Below are positions 51,101 to 58,394 of a stretch of 64,000 nucleotides of DNA, one piece after another (positions within the stretch are counted from its first letter, which is position 1; each line of letters starts with the position of its first letter). Both the position numbers and the translations under genes were made by a program. This stretch comes from Eunapius fragilis (taxonomy: Eukaryota > Porifera > Demospongiae > Spongillida > Spongillidae). The stretch covers positions 13,390,268-13,454,267 of the forward strand of contig OY811973.1 in the NCBI GenBank assembly GCA_963681505.1, written 5' to 3'. Under the pieces are notes generated by a model. That model did not search any database. It was not told the DNA's origin and saw only the letters and a list, made by a program, of their open reading frames with translations.

Positions 51101-53103
51101 GTCTTGGAGACAGTGCTGTCTGCACATTTCTATAAGTTCAGCACTTCAGAGGTTACCGTGGTAACGGACAAAGACAAGCACATAACTCTCCAATTCCATG
51201 CAGAGGTAGGGTGTGGAGTGGGGAGGAGGTGAGGGAGGATACGGGAGGAGTGAGGCAGGTGTAAGGGCATGGAGACTTGCCTATAAAAATAGGTTTGATT
51301 ATCAAAAGCAAGCAAAGTAGTGTGTACAGTGAGGCTATGGTAGTGTGTACAGTGAGGCTGTGGTGGTGTGTACAGTGAGGCTGTGGTAGTGTGTACAGTG
51401 AGGCTGTGGTAGTGTGTACAGTGAGGCTGTGGTAGTGTGTACAGTGAGGCTGTGGTAGTGTGTACAGTGAGGCTGTGGTAGTGTGTACAGTGAGGCTGTG
51501 GTAGTGTGTACAGTGAGGCTGTGGTAGTGTGTACAGTGAGGCTGTGGTGGTGTGTACAGTGAGGATGTGGTAGTGTGTACAGTGAGGCTGTGGTGGTGTG
51601 TACAGTGAGGCTGTGGTAGTGTGTACAGTGAGGCTGTGGTAGTGTGTACAGTGAGGCTGTGGTAGTGTGTACAGTGAGGCTGTGGTAGTGTGTACAGTGA
51701 GGCTGTGGTAGTGTGTACAGTGAGGCTGTGGTAGTGTGTACAGTGAGGCTGTGGTAGTGTGTACAGTGAGGCTGTGGTAGTGTGTACAGTGAGGCTGTGG
51801 TAGTGTGTACAGTGAGGCTGTGGTAGTGTGTACAGTGAGGCTGTGGTAGTGTGTACAGTGAGGCTGTGGTAGTGTGTACAGTGAGGCTGTGGTAGTCCAG
51901 TAGTCATAGCGACAGTACATGTACTCTGTATTTGTCCAAGTTTGTAAAGTCCTCTGTCCTTAAATACATCTTTGGGTTATGTTGTTGGCTGAGAAATGTT
52001 CAGACATGTTGGCGTAGACATCTGAGAATTAACCAAATGACTTTGTTAAATCATATTGACTGCTGGTATCTCCAAAGGTCGAGGGTGTTGGTTAATTCTT
52101 GCTCCATCCATCCACCCATCCTTCCTAATTACTGTGACACGGCCTGTCTTTAAACCCATTTGTGGTCAGCCATTCAGGCACTTAGGGAGATGATACAAAT
52201 CCACCTACTGTTCATGTGTCCTAATGTCCTGGGCATCTACCAATCTACCATCCATGGACCCAGGGAAGCAAAGCTTGCCACTTTGGCATTCTAGTGTGAT
52301 GTTTGATTGTTTTGGCACATTGTATGTGTCCTTTATCTGTTTGGGCTGAAGGTTTGAAGGCTAACTCCTTCCACTACTTGGTATGGCAGCTCCTCACAGT
52401 GGAGCTACCTGGTGAAGTAGCTCCACTGTGCGTTACATACCTGGTACATTTGTTGTGACAGCGAAGGAGTTATGCCTTCAAACTCTTGACCGCAAACAAC
52501 ATACTATGTGGCTAAAAAGTCAAATGTTGCTAGAATGCTGAAACCGCAGAACACAATAAACTTTGGACCCTGCAGTATCTGCGGTAGACATTAGTGGCTG
52601 TACCCTGCAGTATCTGCGGTAGACATTAGTGGCTGTACCCTGCAGTATCTGCGGTAGACATTAGTGGCTGTACCCTGCAGTATCTGCAGTAGACATTAGT
52701 GGCTGTACCCTGCAGTATCTGCGGTAGACATTAGTGGCTGTACCCTGCAGTATCTGCGGTAGACATTAGTGGCTGTACCCTGCAGTATCTGCGGTAGACA
52801 TTAGTGGCTGTACCCTGCAGTATCTGCAGTAGACATTAGTGGCTGTACCTAGCATTGAAAGCTGGTGTGTAATTGGGGAAGGGTGTGTGTTCAATGTGAT
52901 GACATCATCATGATCCCTTGATCCCTTTACAGGAGCGTACTATGGAGAAGGAGAACACTCAGGGTAGTCTGTTGGGTCTGCTTGGAGCTGTTGCCTTTGT
53001 CTTCATCTTGGCCAACTTTGCCAAGGTGTTTGGCTACTTGCAAGGGTTACTGGTCCCCAGAGGGGGGAGTGGCAGCAGTCCCTCAATGGGACGGAGGAGA
53101 TAG
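24876..53103 (+). CDS. NOMO: NOMO (nodal modulator / BOS-complex subunit), 34 exons, 1150 aa
   Basis: NOMO is an ER membrane protein of the BOS complex (with TMEM147 and nicalin) that works at the multipass translocon. The exons are 24876-25001, 25066-25155, 25236-25281, 25347-25447, 25501-25601, 25761-25833, 25913-25993, 26133-26204, 26702-26824, 26892-26981, 27086-27142, 31059-31172, 31362-31447, 31556-31610, 32161-32271, 34695-34922, 35048-35105, 35170-35306, 36724-36802, 37054-37117, 37297-37509, 42569-42651, 43272-43465, 43693-43782, 43837-43950, 46958-47020, 47250-47314, 47580-47637, 48019-48108, 48398-48481, 49100-49213, 50020-50121, 51086-51205 and 52933-53103. All junctions are GT-AG and in phase. 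Diagnostic segments are [58 protein letters not shown], and a C-terminal helix, [21 protein letters not shown] signal peptide covers residues 1-20. Human NOMO is about 1222 aa; the charged linker near its middle is absent here. The exon 17 acceptor is uncertain by 6 nt. Confidence 0.95.
26448..26700. repeat. (CATA)n microsatellite ending at NOMO exon 9
   Basis: A CATA array of about 250 bp with CACA interruptions runs to the acag|CAGCAG acceptor of exon 9 (26702). The acceptor has no normal pyrimidine tract. Confidence 0.95.
27165..27650. repeat. About 28-30-bp minisatellite in NOMO intron 11
   Basis: About 16 imperfect units of GTGATGGGGAGGGATGAGGT lie between exon 11 and the nested bHLH/HMG gene. 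Confidence 0.9.
27651..28730. other. Unique intron sequence, no recognised gene
   Basis: This lies within NOMO intron 11, upstream of the nested gene. Short frames on both strands show no recognised domain. Confidence 0.45.
28734..28973 (+). promoter_or_regulatory. Possible promoter of the nested bHLH/HMG gene
   Basis: A TTTAAAA TATA-like element (28734-28740) and a perfect CRE, TGACGTCA (28966-28973), precede the start codon chosen at 29175. A poly-C run lies between them. This is motif evidence only, and the transcription start is unknown. Confidence 0.3.
29175..29885 (+). CDS. Intronless gene: bHLH domain plus HMG box (MEIOSIN/STRA8-like architecture), 236 aa
   Basis: This is a predicted nuclear DNA-binding protein. 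Residues 1-85 are acidic and Ser-rich. Residues 86-137 form a bHLH: basic region [15 protein letters not shown], then [16 protein letters not shown] for helix 2. Residues 145-158 are a basic linker ([12 protein letters not shown]). Residues 157-225 fit an HMG box: [15 protein letters not shown], then [20 protein letters not shown]. The frame is open upstream to 28776, but that part is low-complexity; the ATG at 29175 has A at -3 (counted from the sequence) and G at +4, and starts a plausible protein. The gene is uninterrupted and lies in NOMO intron 11 on the same strand. bHLH followed by HMG box occurs in vertebrate MEIOSIN and STRA8, which are longer, so homology is an inference. A lineage-specific fusion or retrogene is the alternative. 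Confidence 0.75.
   Translation: MDLSSSSCPDGSYCYTTSLLASSEGFRDIDFSDNEIKEEDIQECFRDREYNSDSSGDKEVEGFPEKDDSDNDSSSEKEGDKKEVKNRKERERVEKMNSAFIELQGLLSLSAKTTKHDTLVAAVDEIKRLESDIIHLAGRCTVPKPLGRKRSRVSGKKRPPNKFLQFSKAFRSTFLRLLQEHKSVDRVDNREVTKFLSVVWKQLDDDDKAKDWTTAPAIDRKRCSNMAISMLSRLLL
30610..30870. repeat. 30-bp minisatellite in NOMO intron 11
   Basis: About nine units of TTAAGGTTAGAGAAGGCTGC plus TCTTGTTGGC. Both strands are open across the array. Confidence 0.95.
31449..31526. repeat. (GT)n microsatellite after NOMO exon 13
   Basis: The donor AAG|GTGTGTG of exon 13 runs directly into about 78 bp of GT repeats. Confidence 0.95.
31700..32112. repeat. Pyrimidine-rich minisatellite in NOMO intron 14
   Basis: Units of CACACTGCTCCCTTCCCTCT, about 22-30 bp and imperfect, fill most of the intron before exon 15. 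Confidence 0.9.
32438..32610. repeat. (CCCT)n simple repeat in NOMO intron 15
   Basis: A CCCT tetranucleotide run with CCT interruptions, followed by CTCT and CACA. Confidence 0.95.
32750..32886. repeat. Short minisatellite in NOMO intron 15
   Basis: Four units of about 33 bp contain CACATGTAAGCCCCACCCCC. Confidence 0.75.
33205..34436. repeat. 24-25-bp minisatellite in NOMO intron 15
   Basis: About 50 units of ACCATGACCTGCTTACAAGT followed by ACCTTA or ACCCTTA. Variation is mainly in the one-base length difference and GCC/ACC. Confidence 0.95.
34925..34980. repeat. (GGGGA)n purine tract at NOMO exon 16 donor
   Basis: A GGGGAGGGGAGG run begins a few bases after the exon 16 donor. Confidence 0.85.
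35310..35576. repeat. About 24-30-bp repeat GATATGGGATAGTGAAGTGT in NOMO intron 18
   Basis: An imperfect array of GATATGGGATAGTGAAGTGT units begins right after the exon 18 donor. Confidence 0.85.
35590..36530. repeat. 38-40-bp minisatellite in NOMO intron 18
   Basis: About 24 units of AAGTGGTCTCATGGATGGGG followed by a G-rich run and ATATTGTACATG. The length of the G-run varies between units. Confidence 0.95.
37562..37710 (-). repeat. LTR (3' LTR of the minus-strand element)
   Basis: 149-bp terminal repeat, TG...CA ends, next to the purine tract at 37711-37725. Confidence 0.9.
37723..39890 (-). pseudogene. Retrotransposon pol 3' part: RT, RNase H remnant, integrase
   Basis: On the minus strand, the RT continues with [15 protein letters not shown] and an intact YIDD catalytic motif (39616-39627). 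The run 39524-38727 has the RT connection and RNase H start ([10 protein letters not shown]), then directly the integrase zinc region ([14 protein letters not shown]...YVWWPGLD...CSQC), so much of RNase H is missing. The run 38523-38026 holds the integrase core end and C-terminal domain. The last segment ends [14 protein letters not shown]. Frame shifts separate the runs, so no intact polyprotein is made. Confidence 0.8.
39775..40878 (-). pseudogene. Retrotransposon nucleocapsid/protease/RT N-terminus
   Basis: The run 40878-40402 carries two CCHC zinc knuckles ([14 protein letters not shown] and [14 protein letters not shown]), a small internal repeat of GVIQTEVV, and an aspartic protease site, [10 protein letters not shown]. 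The run 40392-39775 has the RT start ([16 protein letters not shown]..., [11 protein letters not shown]). A frame break separates the two runs. Confidence 0.8.
40806..41420 (-). pseudogene. Retrotransposon Gag region
   Basis: From 41420 the minus strand encodes a Gag-like start ([19 protein letters not shown]...[11 protein letters not shown]). It is interrupted by a frame change near 41050 and resumes with a leucine-rich helical segment ending before the zinc knuckles. The start lies 40 bp inside the primer site. Confidence 0.65.
41460..41477 (-). other. Primer-binding site, probably tRNA-Ser(GCT)
   Basis: On the minus strand TGGCGACGAGGGTGGGAT lies 5 bp inside the LTR. As I recall it, this pairs with the 3' end of metazoan tRNA-Ser(GCT), including CCA. 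Confidence 0.6.
41483..41631 (-). repeat. LTR (5' LTR of the minus-strand element)
   Basis: 149 bp, 10 mismatches from the partner LTR by eye; followed by the GTGTG duplication. Confidence 0.9.
42916..43207. mobile_element. 292-bp MITE with TA target duplication in NOMO intron 22
   Basis: The left end CAGTACCAGTTAGAAAAATG and the right end CATTTTTCTGACTGGTACTG are inverted repeats of about 25 bp, flanked by TA on both sides. The interior is rich in TACGCTACGGTA-type motifs and has no gene. CAGT ends with a TA duplication suggest a Tc1/mariner-type origin. Confidence 0.75.
43614..43690. repeat. (GT)n microsatellite forming the end of NOMO intron 23
   Basis: The GT run continues to the acceptor GTGTGTGCAG of exon 24 (43693). 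Confidence 0.95.
44243..44835. repeat. 23-bp minisatellite in NOMO intron 25
   Basis: About 25 units of AGACCTTCTGTAGGCTAATG followed by TAA or TGA. Confidence 0.95.
45013..45747 (+). pseudogene. THAP-like zinc-finger relic in NOMO intron 25
   Basis: Two exon-like pieces, 45013-45111 (ending CAG|GTAAG) and 45541-45747, together resemble a THAP DNA-binding domain: CIAKGC..., [12 protein letters not shown], then [11 protein letters not shown] and SEHFIREDY. The Cys expected in the CSEHF motif is Phe here (VFSEHF), so zinc binding should be lost. No in-frame start codon was seen upstream, and the frame ends after about 69 residues in the second piece. It is probably a dead fragment of a THAP-type transposon or domesticated gene. 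Confidence 0.5.
45189..45526 (+). mobile_element. Retroposed fragment with 15-bp target duplication and A-rich tail
   Basis: A perfect direct repeat, ATCACTTGTTTCAGT (45174-45188 and 45527-45541), flanks 338 bp ending GTAAAAATAAAAATAA. The insert reads a transposon-type protein end ([20 protein letters not shown], then [19 protein letters not shown]) with in-frame stops. The TSD plus A-rich tail indicates LINE-style retroposition. It split the THAP relic exactly at its splice acceptor and duplicated that acceptor. Confidence 0.7.
45850..46479 (-). pseudogene. P2X7 C-terminal (ballast)-domain-like protein relic
   Basis: From the ATG at 46479 the minus strand encodes an acidic start ([14 protein letters not shown]), [10 protein letters not shown] and a Cys-rich block ([18 protein letters not shown], then ECCCCGE...GLQCIT). 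This fits the zinc-binding cytoplasmic domain shared by P2X7 and many stand-alone invertebrate proteins. A one-base frame change near 46200 follows, then [16 protein letters not shown], a donor at 46085, and a second exon (from 45996) with AYRQFIWW, an in-frame TGA, and [12 protein letters not shown]. The frame change and stop indicate decay. TGACGTCA (46487-46494) lies just upstream of the ATG. Confidence 0.6.
46487..46494. promoter_or_regulatory. CRE palindrome TGACGTCA
   Basis: A perfect CRE 8 bp upstream of the P2X7-C-like ATG. The same TGACGTCACGC string occurs at 10502. Confidence 0.35.
47087..47545. repeat. (GT)n microsatellites around NOMO exon 27
   Basis: Three GT tracts (about 47087-47142, 47315-47380 and 47466-47545) occupy introns 26 and 27. 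The second starts at the exon 27 donor. Confidence 0.95.
47675..47860. repeat. About 30-bp minisatellite in NOMO intron 28
   Basis: Six imperfect units of CCTTTGGTTTAGGGGGGTCA plus TTTACCCAGG. Confidence 0.85.
48228..48396. repeat. 23-bp minisatellite forming the end of NOMO intron 29
   Basis: About seven units of CCCTTGTGTGTGTTAACCTT. The last unit, CCCTTGTGTGCAG, supplies the exon 30 acceptor. Confidence 0.95.
48596..49099. repeat. 26-bp minisatellite forming the end of NOMO intron 30
   Basis: About 19 units of CTCTGGTCCTCCTGTTCACT followed by ATGTCC. The final unit, ...TTCACTATGTCTCTAG, supplies the exon 31 acceptor. The array is open in all three plus frames. Confidence 0.95.
49650..49750. 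repeat. Short repeat GTACCATTAACGTACCATTA
   Basis: An imperfect series of ACGTACCATTA/GTGTAACATTA units in NOMO intron 31. Confidence 0.7.
50661..50745. repeat. 26-bp repeat, three copies, NOMO intron 32
   Basis: TTATTTTTGACTACTGAAGG plus GACCAG, three consecutive perfect copies. Confidence 0.85.
51318..51896. repeat. 23-bp minisatellite in NOMO intron 33
   Basis: About 25 units of GTGTGTACAGTGAGGCTGTG plus GTA. It is nearly homogeneous, suggesting recent expansion. Confidence 0.95.
52567..52850. repeat. 35-bp minisatellite in NOMO intron 33
   Basis: Eight units of CCTGCAGTATCTGCGGTAGA plus CATTAGTGGCTGTAC, almost identical. Confidence 0.95.
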
Positions 53104-53150
53104 TCTGTTTTGTGTGGACAGTATTATGCAGTGCATTCCACTTGTGTTAA

Positions 53151-53156
53151 AATAAA
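53151..53156 (+). terminator. NOMO: NOMO polyadenylation signal AATAAA
   Basis: AATAAA lies 48 bp after the NOMO stop codon (TAG, 53101-53103). Confidence 0.7.
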
Positions 53157-53421
53157 AATTATTTTGCGTGACACAACTGCTTTGCTGTAGGAGGAGGAGA
53201 GGTGCGTTTACTGTTTAACTTAGAAAGGGATTATGTGTACCTTATGTACACATCCGATAGGTACATGCCCCTTTGATAGGAAGGAAGGGGCGTGGACCTA
53301 TGGAAGGAGTACACCTCATAACATTGTAGTAATGCAAGGAATGTTCATGAAAAAATGCCTCTGAAATATGAACAAGACACAGGGAGGGATCTCACCTGTA
53401 TGAACCTACCAAGAGTTACAA

Positions 53422-53518
53422 TGTTAACCCTTTAGGTCTACATATTGTAACCCTTTAGGTCTACATATTGTAACCCTTTAGGTCTACATATTGTAACCCT
53501 TTAGGTCTACATATTGTA
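53422..53518. repeat. 23-bp tandem repeat, four copies
   Basis: AACCCTTTAGGTCTACATAT plus TGT, four copies. Confidence 0.9.
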
Positions 53519-54224
53519 ACTGGTGGTTAAGGCAGGAGTTGGCATGCACAGCTCCACATAACACCCTGAGGCAATTACATTAAATAGTATGTGGAAGGAT
53601 GAGCTATGTATTAGGGTGGTGTGCATACATGGAAGGAATGGGCCTTTACCACGTCCCACCCATCAACAGCTGCATGACACATAGGGAAATACATGTGCAT
53701 AAAGTTGGGAGGGGAGGGGCATGTGCCCCCGGGTAAACGAAACACGCGCATAGTATGCAATATGCAAGCATCTACGGTAACGCAACACATGTCGAGACTG
53801 AATTCTAGTTAATTTTGATGCCTGCACATATTGTTGACATGACAAGAATTGACAAGTCATATCTGCTTTGTTCTTGGCAAGCCTTGATAAGTTTTAAAAT
53901 GTCTGTCCCAAATTCTGGTTAAAAATTATAAACTTTGTAAGACTTGATAACTCTTGCTTGGTCATGCTTGATACGACTTGTCAAACTGATGTTATGAATT
54001 GAGCAACTTAATAGTCACTCATCATTACTAACTGTTGGAGTCCAACATGCTCTCAGATTTGGTCTAATGGTTTTTACTTTTTATTTTAAACAACCATCAC
54101 TAAAGTATTGGACAAATAAGTACAACACTGTTGAATAGATATACTAACAACAACAACAAAAAAGAAACTAAGGTGTCAAGGAGATTTGTTATATACGGCC
54201 GATGGCAAGAGAACCGTAAGCCTC

Positions 54225-54350
54225 AAAGATGAACTAGTGGTGTTTTTGTTAGCACCATGTGGCCCAGGTGTGGTGGCTTTGTGTGTTCTCGCTTACCACG
54301 ATTGAAGGCAGGTAGCTACAGCAGGGTAAATAAATAGCTTAGTGCTGTAT
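54225..54350 (+). pseudogene. NOMO exon-1 relic (copy at 54 kb)
   Basis: GTGTTTTTGTTAGCACCATG, then GTGGCTTTGTGTGTTCTCGC, then GTAAATAAATAGCTTAGTG match exon 1 and the start of intron 1 of NOMO. The preceding CCTCAAAGATGAACTAGTGG is shared with the relic at 58.3 kb. Confidence 0.55.
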
Positions 54351-54720
54351 CGTACTATTCACGGGATGAAATTATTCACAAAAAAGTGGCATAGTTGAAC
54401 ATTTGGTTTGTTGCCTCCTCCCACCCACAGCTTGGTGCTCTAAGGCAAAGTTACCTACATCCTAGCACCACCCAGTATATACAATGAATCGTTCAGACAT
54501 CTCCTATTTCCTGTGGTCTGCCATCATTATATTCTGGCAGTTTGATATATTTCCTGTCTACACAATGACCCTTACCACAACCTAGAATTGGATTATCTAT
54601 TGTGGGTTAGGTTGTTTCAAAGCAAGTGCATTCTGTTAGCTATGTGTTTGAACAACATAATGACTACAAAACAATACCATATGTGTGAATTACAGAGAAA
54701 CATTAAAACAAACATATTCA

Positions 54721-57360
54721 TTAACTTGCTTCAGCATCTAATAGCCTTGTACGTTCACAATCAGTAGTTTCATAGCTTTGGTTATGTTCTATTGCTTGGG
54801 GGTCTTCACCCGGAGCTTTGTCTCTGGGACCATCGGTATCTTCTCCCAGAGGCAATAGTTTGGCCTGCCAGGGAACATCGGTAAGTTCATTTGATAAAAA
54901 ATGATGTTCAATTTCCTCGTTGTTCTGTTGTGTGATTGTGTAGCGTGCCTGCCAGCAGTACTCCACCTTCATCAGCCCACATCCTGGGTAGAGGGGCTCG
55001 TACACTGGTGGGGGGAGGAGGAGGGGTGTGGTATCCTCCTTTGCACAATCATCGCTGCAGCTGCTGTCTGATTTTTTGATGTCTGATTTGCTGTTCGATT
55101 TGGAGTTAGTGCAATGGCCAATGCAATAGCCAATGGCACAGCAGACGAGGACCACTATGATGGAACTGGGGAGTATGGTCCAGTATACAGGCTGCTGTTT
55201 GAACAGTGCATCTGGAGAGCAGGTGGGAGATCCTGGTGGAGGAAGTGGGGGGGGGGGGGGGGGGGGGAGTATAAACGTGAAAAAATGTACAGGAGAGGAG
55301 GTATTGATCCATGCTGATTGAAGAATACCATTCAATGTAGGTATTTTAATAAATCACCACCCAACCCCCAACTACTACGCTTCCCATGGCGTTAAAGACA
55401 GAAGTGTGCAAACTACTTTGTTCCCCAATGCACAGGTGTTCCACATGCACACATAGTTGGGTGTGTCCCGACTACTGCTTTTGGTTGGGTAGTAGGGTGA
55501 CAAGCCTTTGTTCTGAACTGTTATCTAATATTGCTGTGTTATATATACACATTAAGTGTTAGGTTACATGGTAATAATGTGGTTTACCCTCTCTGCCCTC
55601 ACTTTTGCTACATGCTTCATACTTGGGNNNNNNNNNNNNNNNNNNNNNNNNNNNNNNNNNNNNNNNNNNNNNNNNNNNNNNNNNNNNNNNNNNNNNNNNN
55701 NNNNNNNNNNNNNNNNNNNNNNNNNNNNNNNNNNNNNNNNNNNNNNNNNNNNNNNNNNNNNNNNNNNNNNNNNNNNNNNNNNNNNNNNNNNNNNNNNNNN
55801 NNNNNNNNNNNNNNNNNNNNNNNNNNNTAGCTGTAAACAATTATTTGACGCGAATTTGCGGCTACAGGGATTAATCGGTTTTAAACGTGAGATACTAACC
55901 AGTGGCTGCATGGGAGTGTCTCGCGCACATTCGTATACTTGTCAGTATTTTTTATGCTGATGATTATGCTGATGAGAAATAAATGGTTTGCCACACCGCC
56001 ATTGATACAAACGTACAGCAAAAAAAAAAAACACGTCAAATCAATTATCGATTTCACGACGGATTTTAAATCAATTGTTAAATCAACGCGTGATTCACAG
56101 TAAAATCAAGTGCGTTTGATTTGCGCTTGATTTAACTGTCAAATCAATTGGGAATCAATAATTGATTTGACGCGTTTTTTCGCTGTGTTAACTCGCTGCC
56201 GCACCTTCAAAACTCACACGCGCGCTCCAACGTATGTATATACGTAATGCTAGTGCTTCTGCTAGTAATTTATCATTTCAAGTAAATAATTTGTTTTGAC
56301 CATTCTGAAAATCCATGCGACGGTAAACCAGAAACTAAACATTTTATTGGAGTGGCCTAAGACGACTGTTTTTTTTTGTTTGTTAACCTAAATAACTATA
56401 ATAATAATGAATATAAGGTTAGCTAATGCAATCAAAATTAATCCTAGGCCTAGGTAAATATCTGTGTCTCTTATACGCTATTAAATGGGTACACACAAAA
56501 ATACAATTTTAAGGTTGCTCCTTCAGTAATATATCTTTTGACTTATACCTGCGCTATGAGCGGGCCGTGGTATAACGGACCGCTCGACGTATTTTAATCA
56601 TATGCCTGAGTTATATCAGTTTTTATAACTACAGTTTTCAACCGAGTCGTGATAAACCTAATGGAAGCCGCTCACCGTAGACTTCCAGTGTCACCTCATC
56701 CGAGTACTTCATTTCCTGACTGCCCGTCAGCTGTACTCTGCACTTGTAAGACCCGCCATCGCTGGTGGCTGCACTTGCGATCATATAGTAGTTGTAGGGA
56801 TTAGGAAGGATGGTAGGACTAGGGGCGGTTTTCATCCACGTAACTACACCGGTGAGCCTCCCTAAGTTGATGGGGCAACGAAGTTCTGCCATTTGCCCGC
56901 GGAGCACCCGCGTAACGTTATTGTGAGGTATAGCCTCCGGATACACTGCGCAAAAATACTATTATAATAAAATACGATACTAGAGGGGGGGGGGGGGGGG
57001 GTGCTTACCGAAGAGGGTAACATTGTTGGTTGAACGACTGTAGCTATTGGCGTTATCCCTACATATGTACGTGCCCTCTGTTTCTACCGATACGGTAAGT
57101 ACCATGTATAAAAGTCTGCCTTCCATTTCGGTTGGGTAATCTCTGCTGACTATCTTTCCACCGGAACTTTCGATTTTAAAGTACTCAGCTCCGCGCCACC
57201 CATCTCCAAGGTTACACACTAGAGTCACGATATTCTGGTTCGACACAGTCGATCGCTGCACACATATGCTAGCTGTAGTAGTGAAACACTGAGGTTGGTA
57301 GGCGAGACGCGTTTGAAAGGTTAGAAGCAGTATGAAAACTACTACTTGCAAGGTCTTCAT
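54721..57360 (-). CDS. R3: paralogue of R2 with two Ig exons and a TM/tail exon (gap inside)
   Basis: The exons are 57360-57009 (signal peptide QVVVFILLLTFQTRLAYQ plus Ig1, TYICRDNAN), 56945-56676 (Ig2, LRCPINLG...SYKCRVQ) and 55232-54721 (TM VLPSSIIVVLVCCAIGYCIG plus tail). All are phase 1, so they join in frame to 377 aa. Counterparts of R2 exons 3 and 4 were not found; a 200-N gap (55628-55827) lies in that interval, so they may be missing from the assembly. The tail keeps PPPVYEPLYPG and YCWQARYTITQQNNEEI, but the juxtamembrane part is Ser/Lys/Asp-rich instead of Cys-rich, and the end is SYETTDCERTRLLDAEAS. Confidence 0.7.
55628..55827. other. Assembly gap (200 N)
   Basis: Exactly 200 N, a common placeholder for unknown length. 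It lies in the R3 intron where two extracellular exons would be expected. Confidence 1.
55828..56640. other. R3 intron sequence, no exon seen
   Basis: AT-rich DNA. The 56035-56180 segment is a run of imperfect AAATCAATTG/CGATTTGACGCG motifs, inverted-repeat-like. It shares GTAGCTGTAAACAATTATTTG with NOMO intron 32 (near 50507), so a dispersed repeat abuts the gap. Confidence 0.45.
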
Positions 57361-57480
57361 ATTGATAAAACTTGACTTGCATGCCCATGGCACGATTATA
57401 TACCACAAGCAAGTAGGTAATGAACACACGCATGCGGAAGTCATAGTATAGGAATCCATCGTTGTAATATGTTCTCCAGC

Positions 57481-57885
57481 TGTTCATTTCATGTTTGGTT
57501 TGACCATGTTTTTTTTTTTAATTGTTTGCACCGTCATGTGCCCAAGACGTTTACGGATGTGGTGGCTTTGTGCGTTCTCGCTTCCAGATGTTTCATGTTA
57601 GACATAATTATACATTGTAATTACGACAATTAATACACAGGCGAAGTTGTTCACAAAAAGAAGGGGCTGCCAGTGTATGACAACTGAGGTAGTATCCGGT
57701 CCACGAAACACCAAAAAAGCTCCCCGATATTCCCCATACCCCTAACCGAAGTGGGTGGAGACTTACCTCTCCCACACCTTTGTGTCCCTCCACTACGAGT
57801 ACTAGTAAACAATTAAGAAAACAATGTACCGATGTCCAACCAAAAGGCGGCTCCAATTTTAACACATACTCGCCCTGGGATGGGG
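57481..57885. pseudogene. NOMO exons 1-3 relics next to R3
   Basis: Plus strand: exon-1 relic 57481-57590 (TTGCACCGTCATGTGCCCAA, then GATGTGGTGGCTTTGTGCG) and an exon-2 relic near 57640-57685, with about 40 nt deleted from its middle. Minus strand: exon-3 relic near 57828-57880, reading [10 protein letters not shown] and preceded by CCCAG. The third fragment is therefore inverted relative to the first two. This is the NOMO side of the duplicated head-to-head unit. Confidence 0.65.
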
Positions 57886-58261
57886 GAAAAGGGGGGTGTT
57901 CATAACTACAGTATATCTCATTATGTCTAATGCATATTTTGGTGGATCCACTAGCTGCTTTGATAGATAATTAATATCATCCTGTGACAATAAAGGAAAT
58001 AAATTTATATACATGTGGCTGTTCCCTTCAGGAGGGGGATAGTTCCTCATTGTCACTTTCATAGCCAGTGTGTCTCAGTGTGTCTGGATATGTATGTATG
58101 TATTAATAATAGCATTCGTTATTTAGTGCATTTATTCTGATTAGTGTATTCTGCTGCATCTTGTATTCCTGTTCATGTATTTACATTATTTTTATATACC
58201 ACACACACCCCCTCTCTCAAGTGATCATACCTCTACCAGAGAACTGCGAGGAGCCTCAAAG

Positions 58262-58352
58262 ATGAACTAGTGGTGTTTTTGTCAAGTGTGGTGGCTTTGT
58301 GTGTTCTCGCTTACCACGATTGATTGTGGACAGGCAGGGTAAATAGCTTAGG
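58262..58352 (+). pseudogene. NOMO exon-1 relic (copy at 58.3 kb)
   Basis: GATGAACTAGTGGTGTTTTT, then GTGTGGTGGCTTTGTGTGTT and GTAAATAGCTTAG; related most closely to the 54.2-kb relic. An internal piece is deleted. Confidence 0.5.
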
Positions 58353-58394
58353 GGTGTATCGTACTATTCACGGGGCGACATTATTCCGACATAA

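Larger units (their letters stand above)
53170..54720. other. Spacer between NOMO and R3 with repeats and relics
   Basis: No intact gene. It holds a 23-bp repeat (53422-53518, AACCCTTTAGGTCTACATAT), a block similar to 15780-15960 (53990-54070), a NOMO exon-1 relic, and a block (54398-54527) duplicated at 61801-61933. Confidence 0.5.

Noticed and set aside
51153-51920. 255-residue [13 protein letters not shown] repeat frame
   Set aside because: Translation of the 23-bp minisatellite in NOMO intron 33, antisense to the gene.
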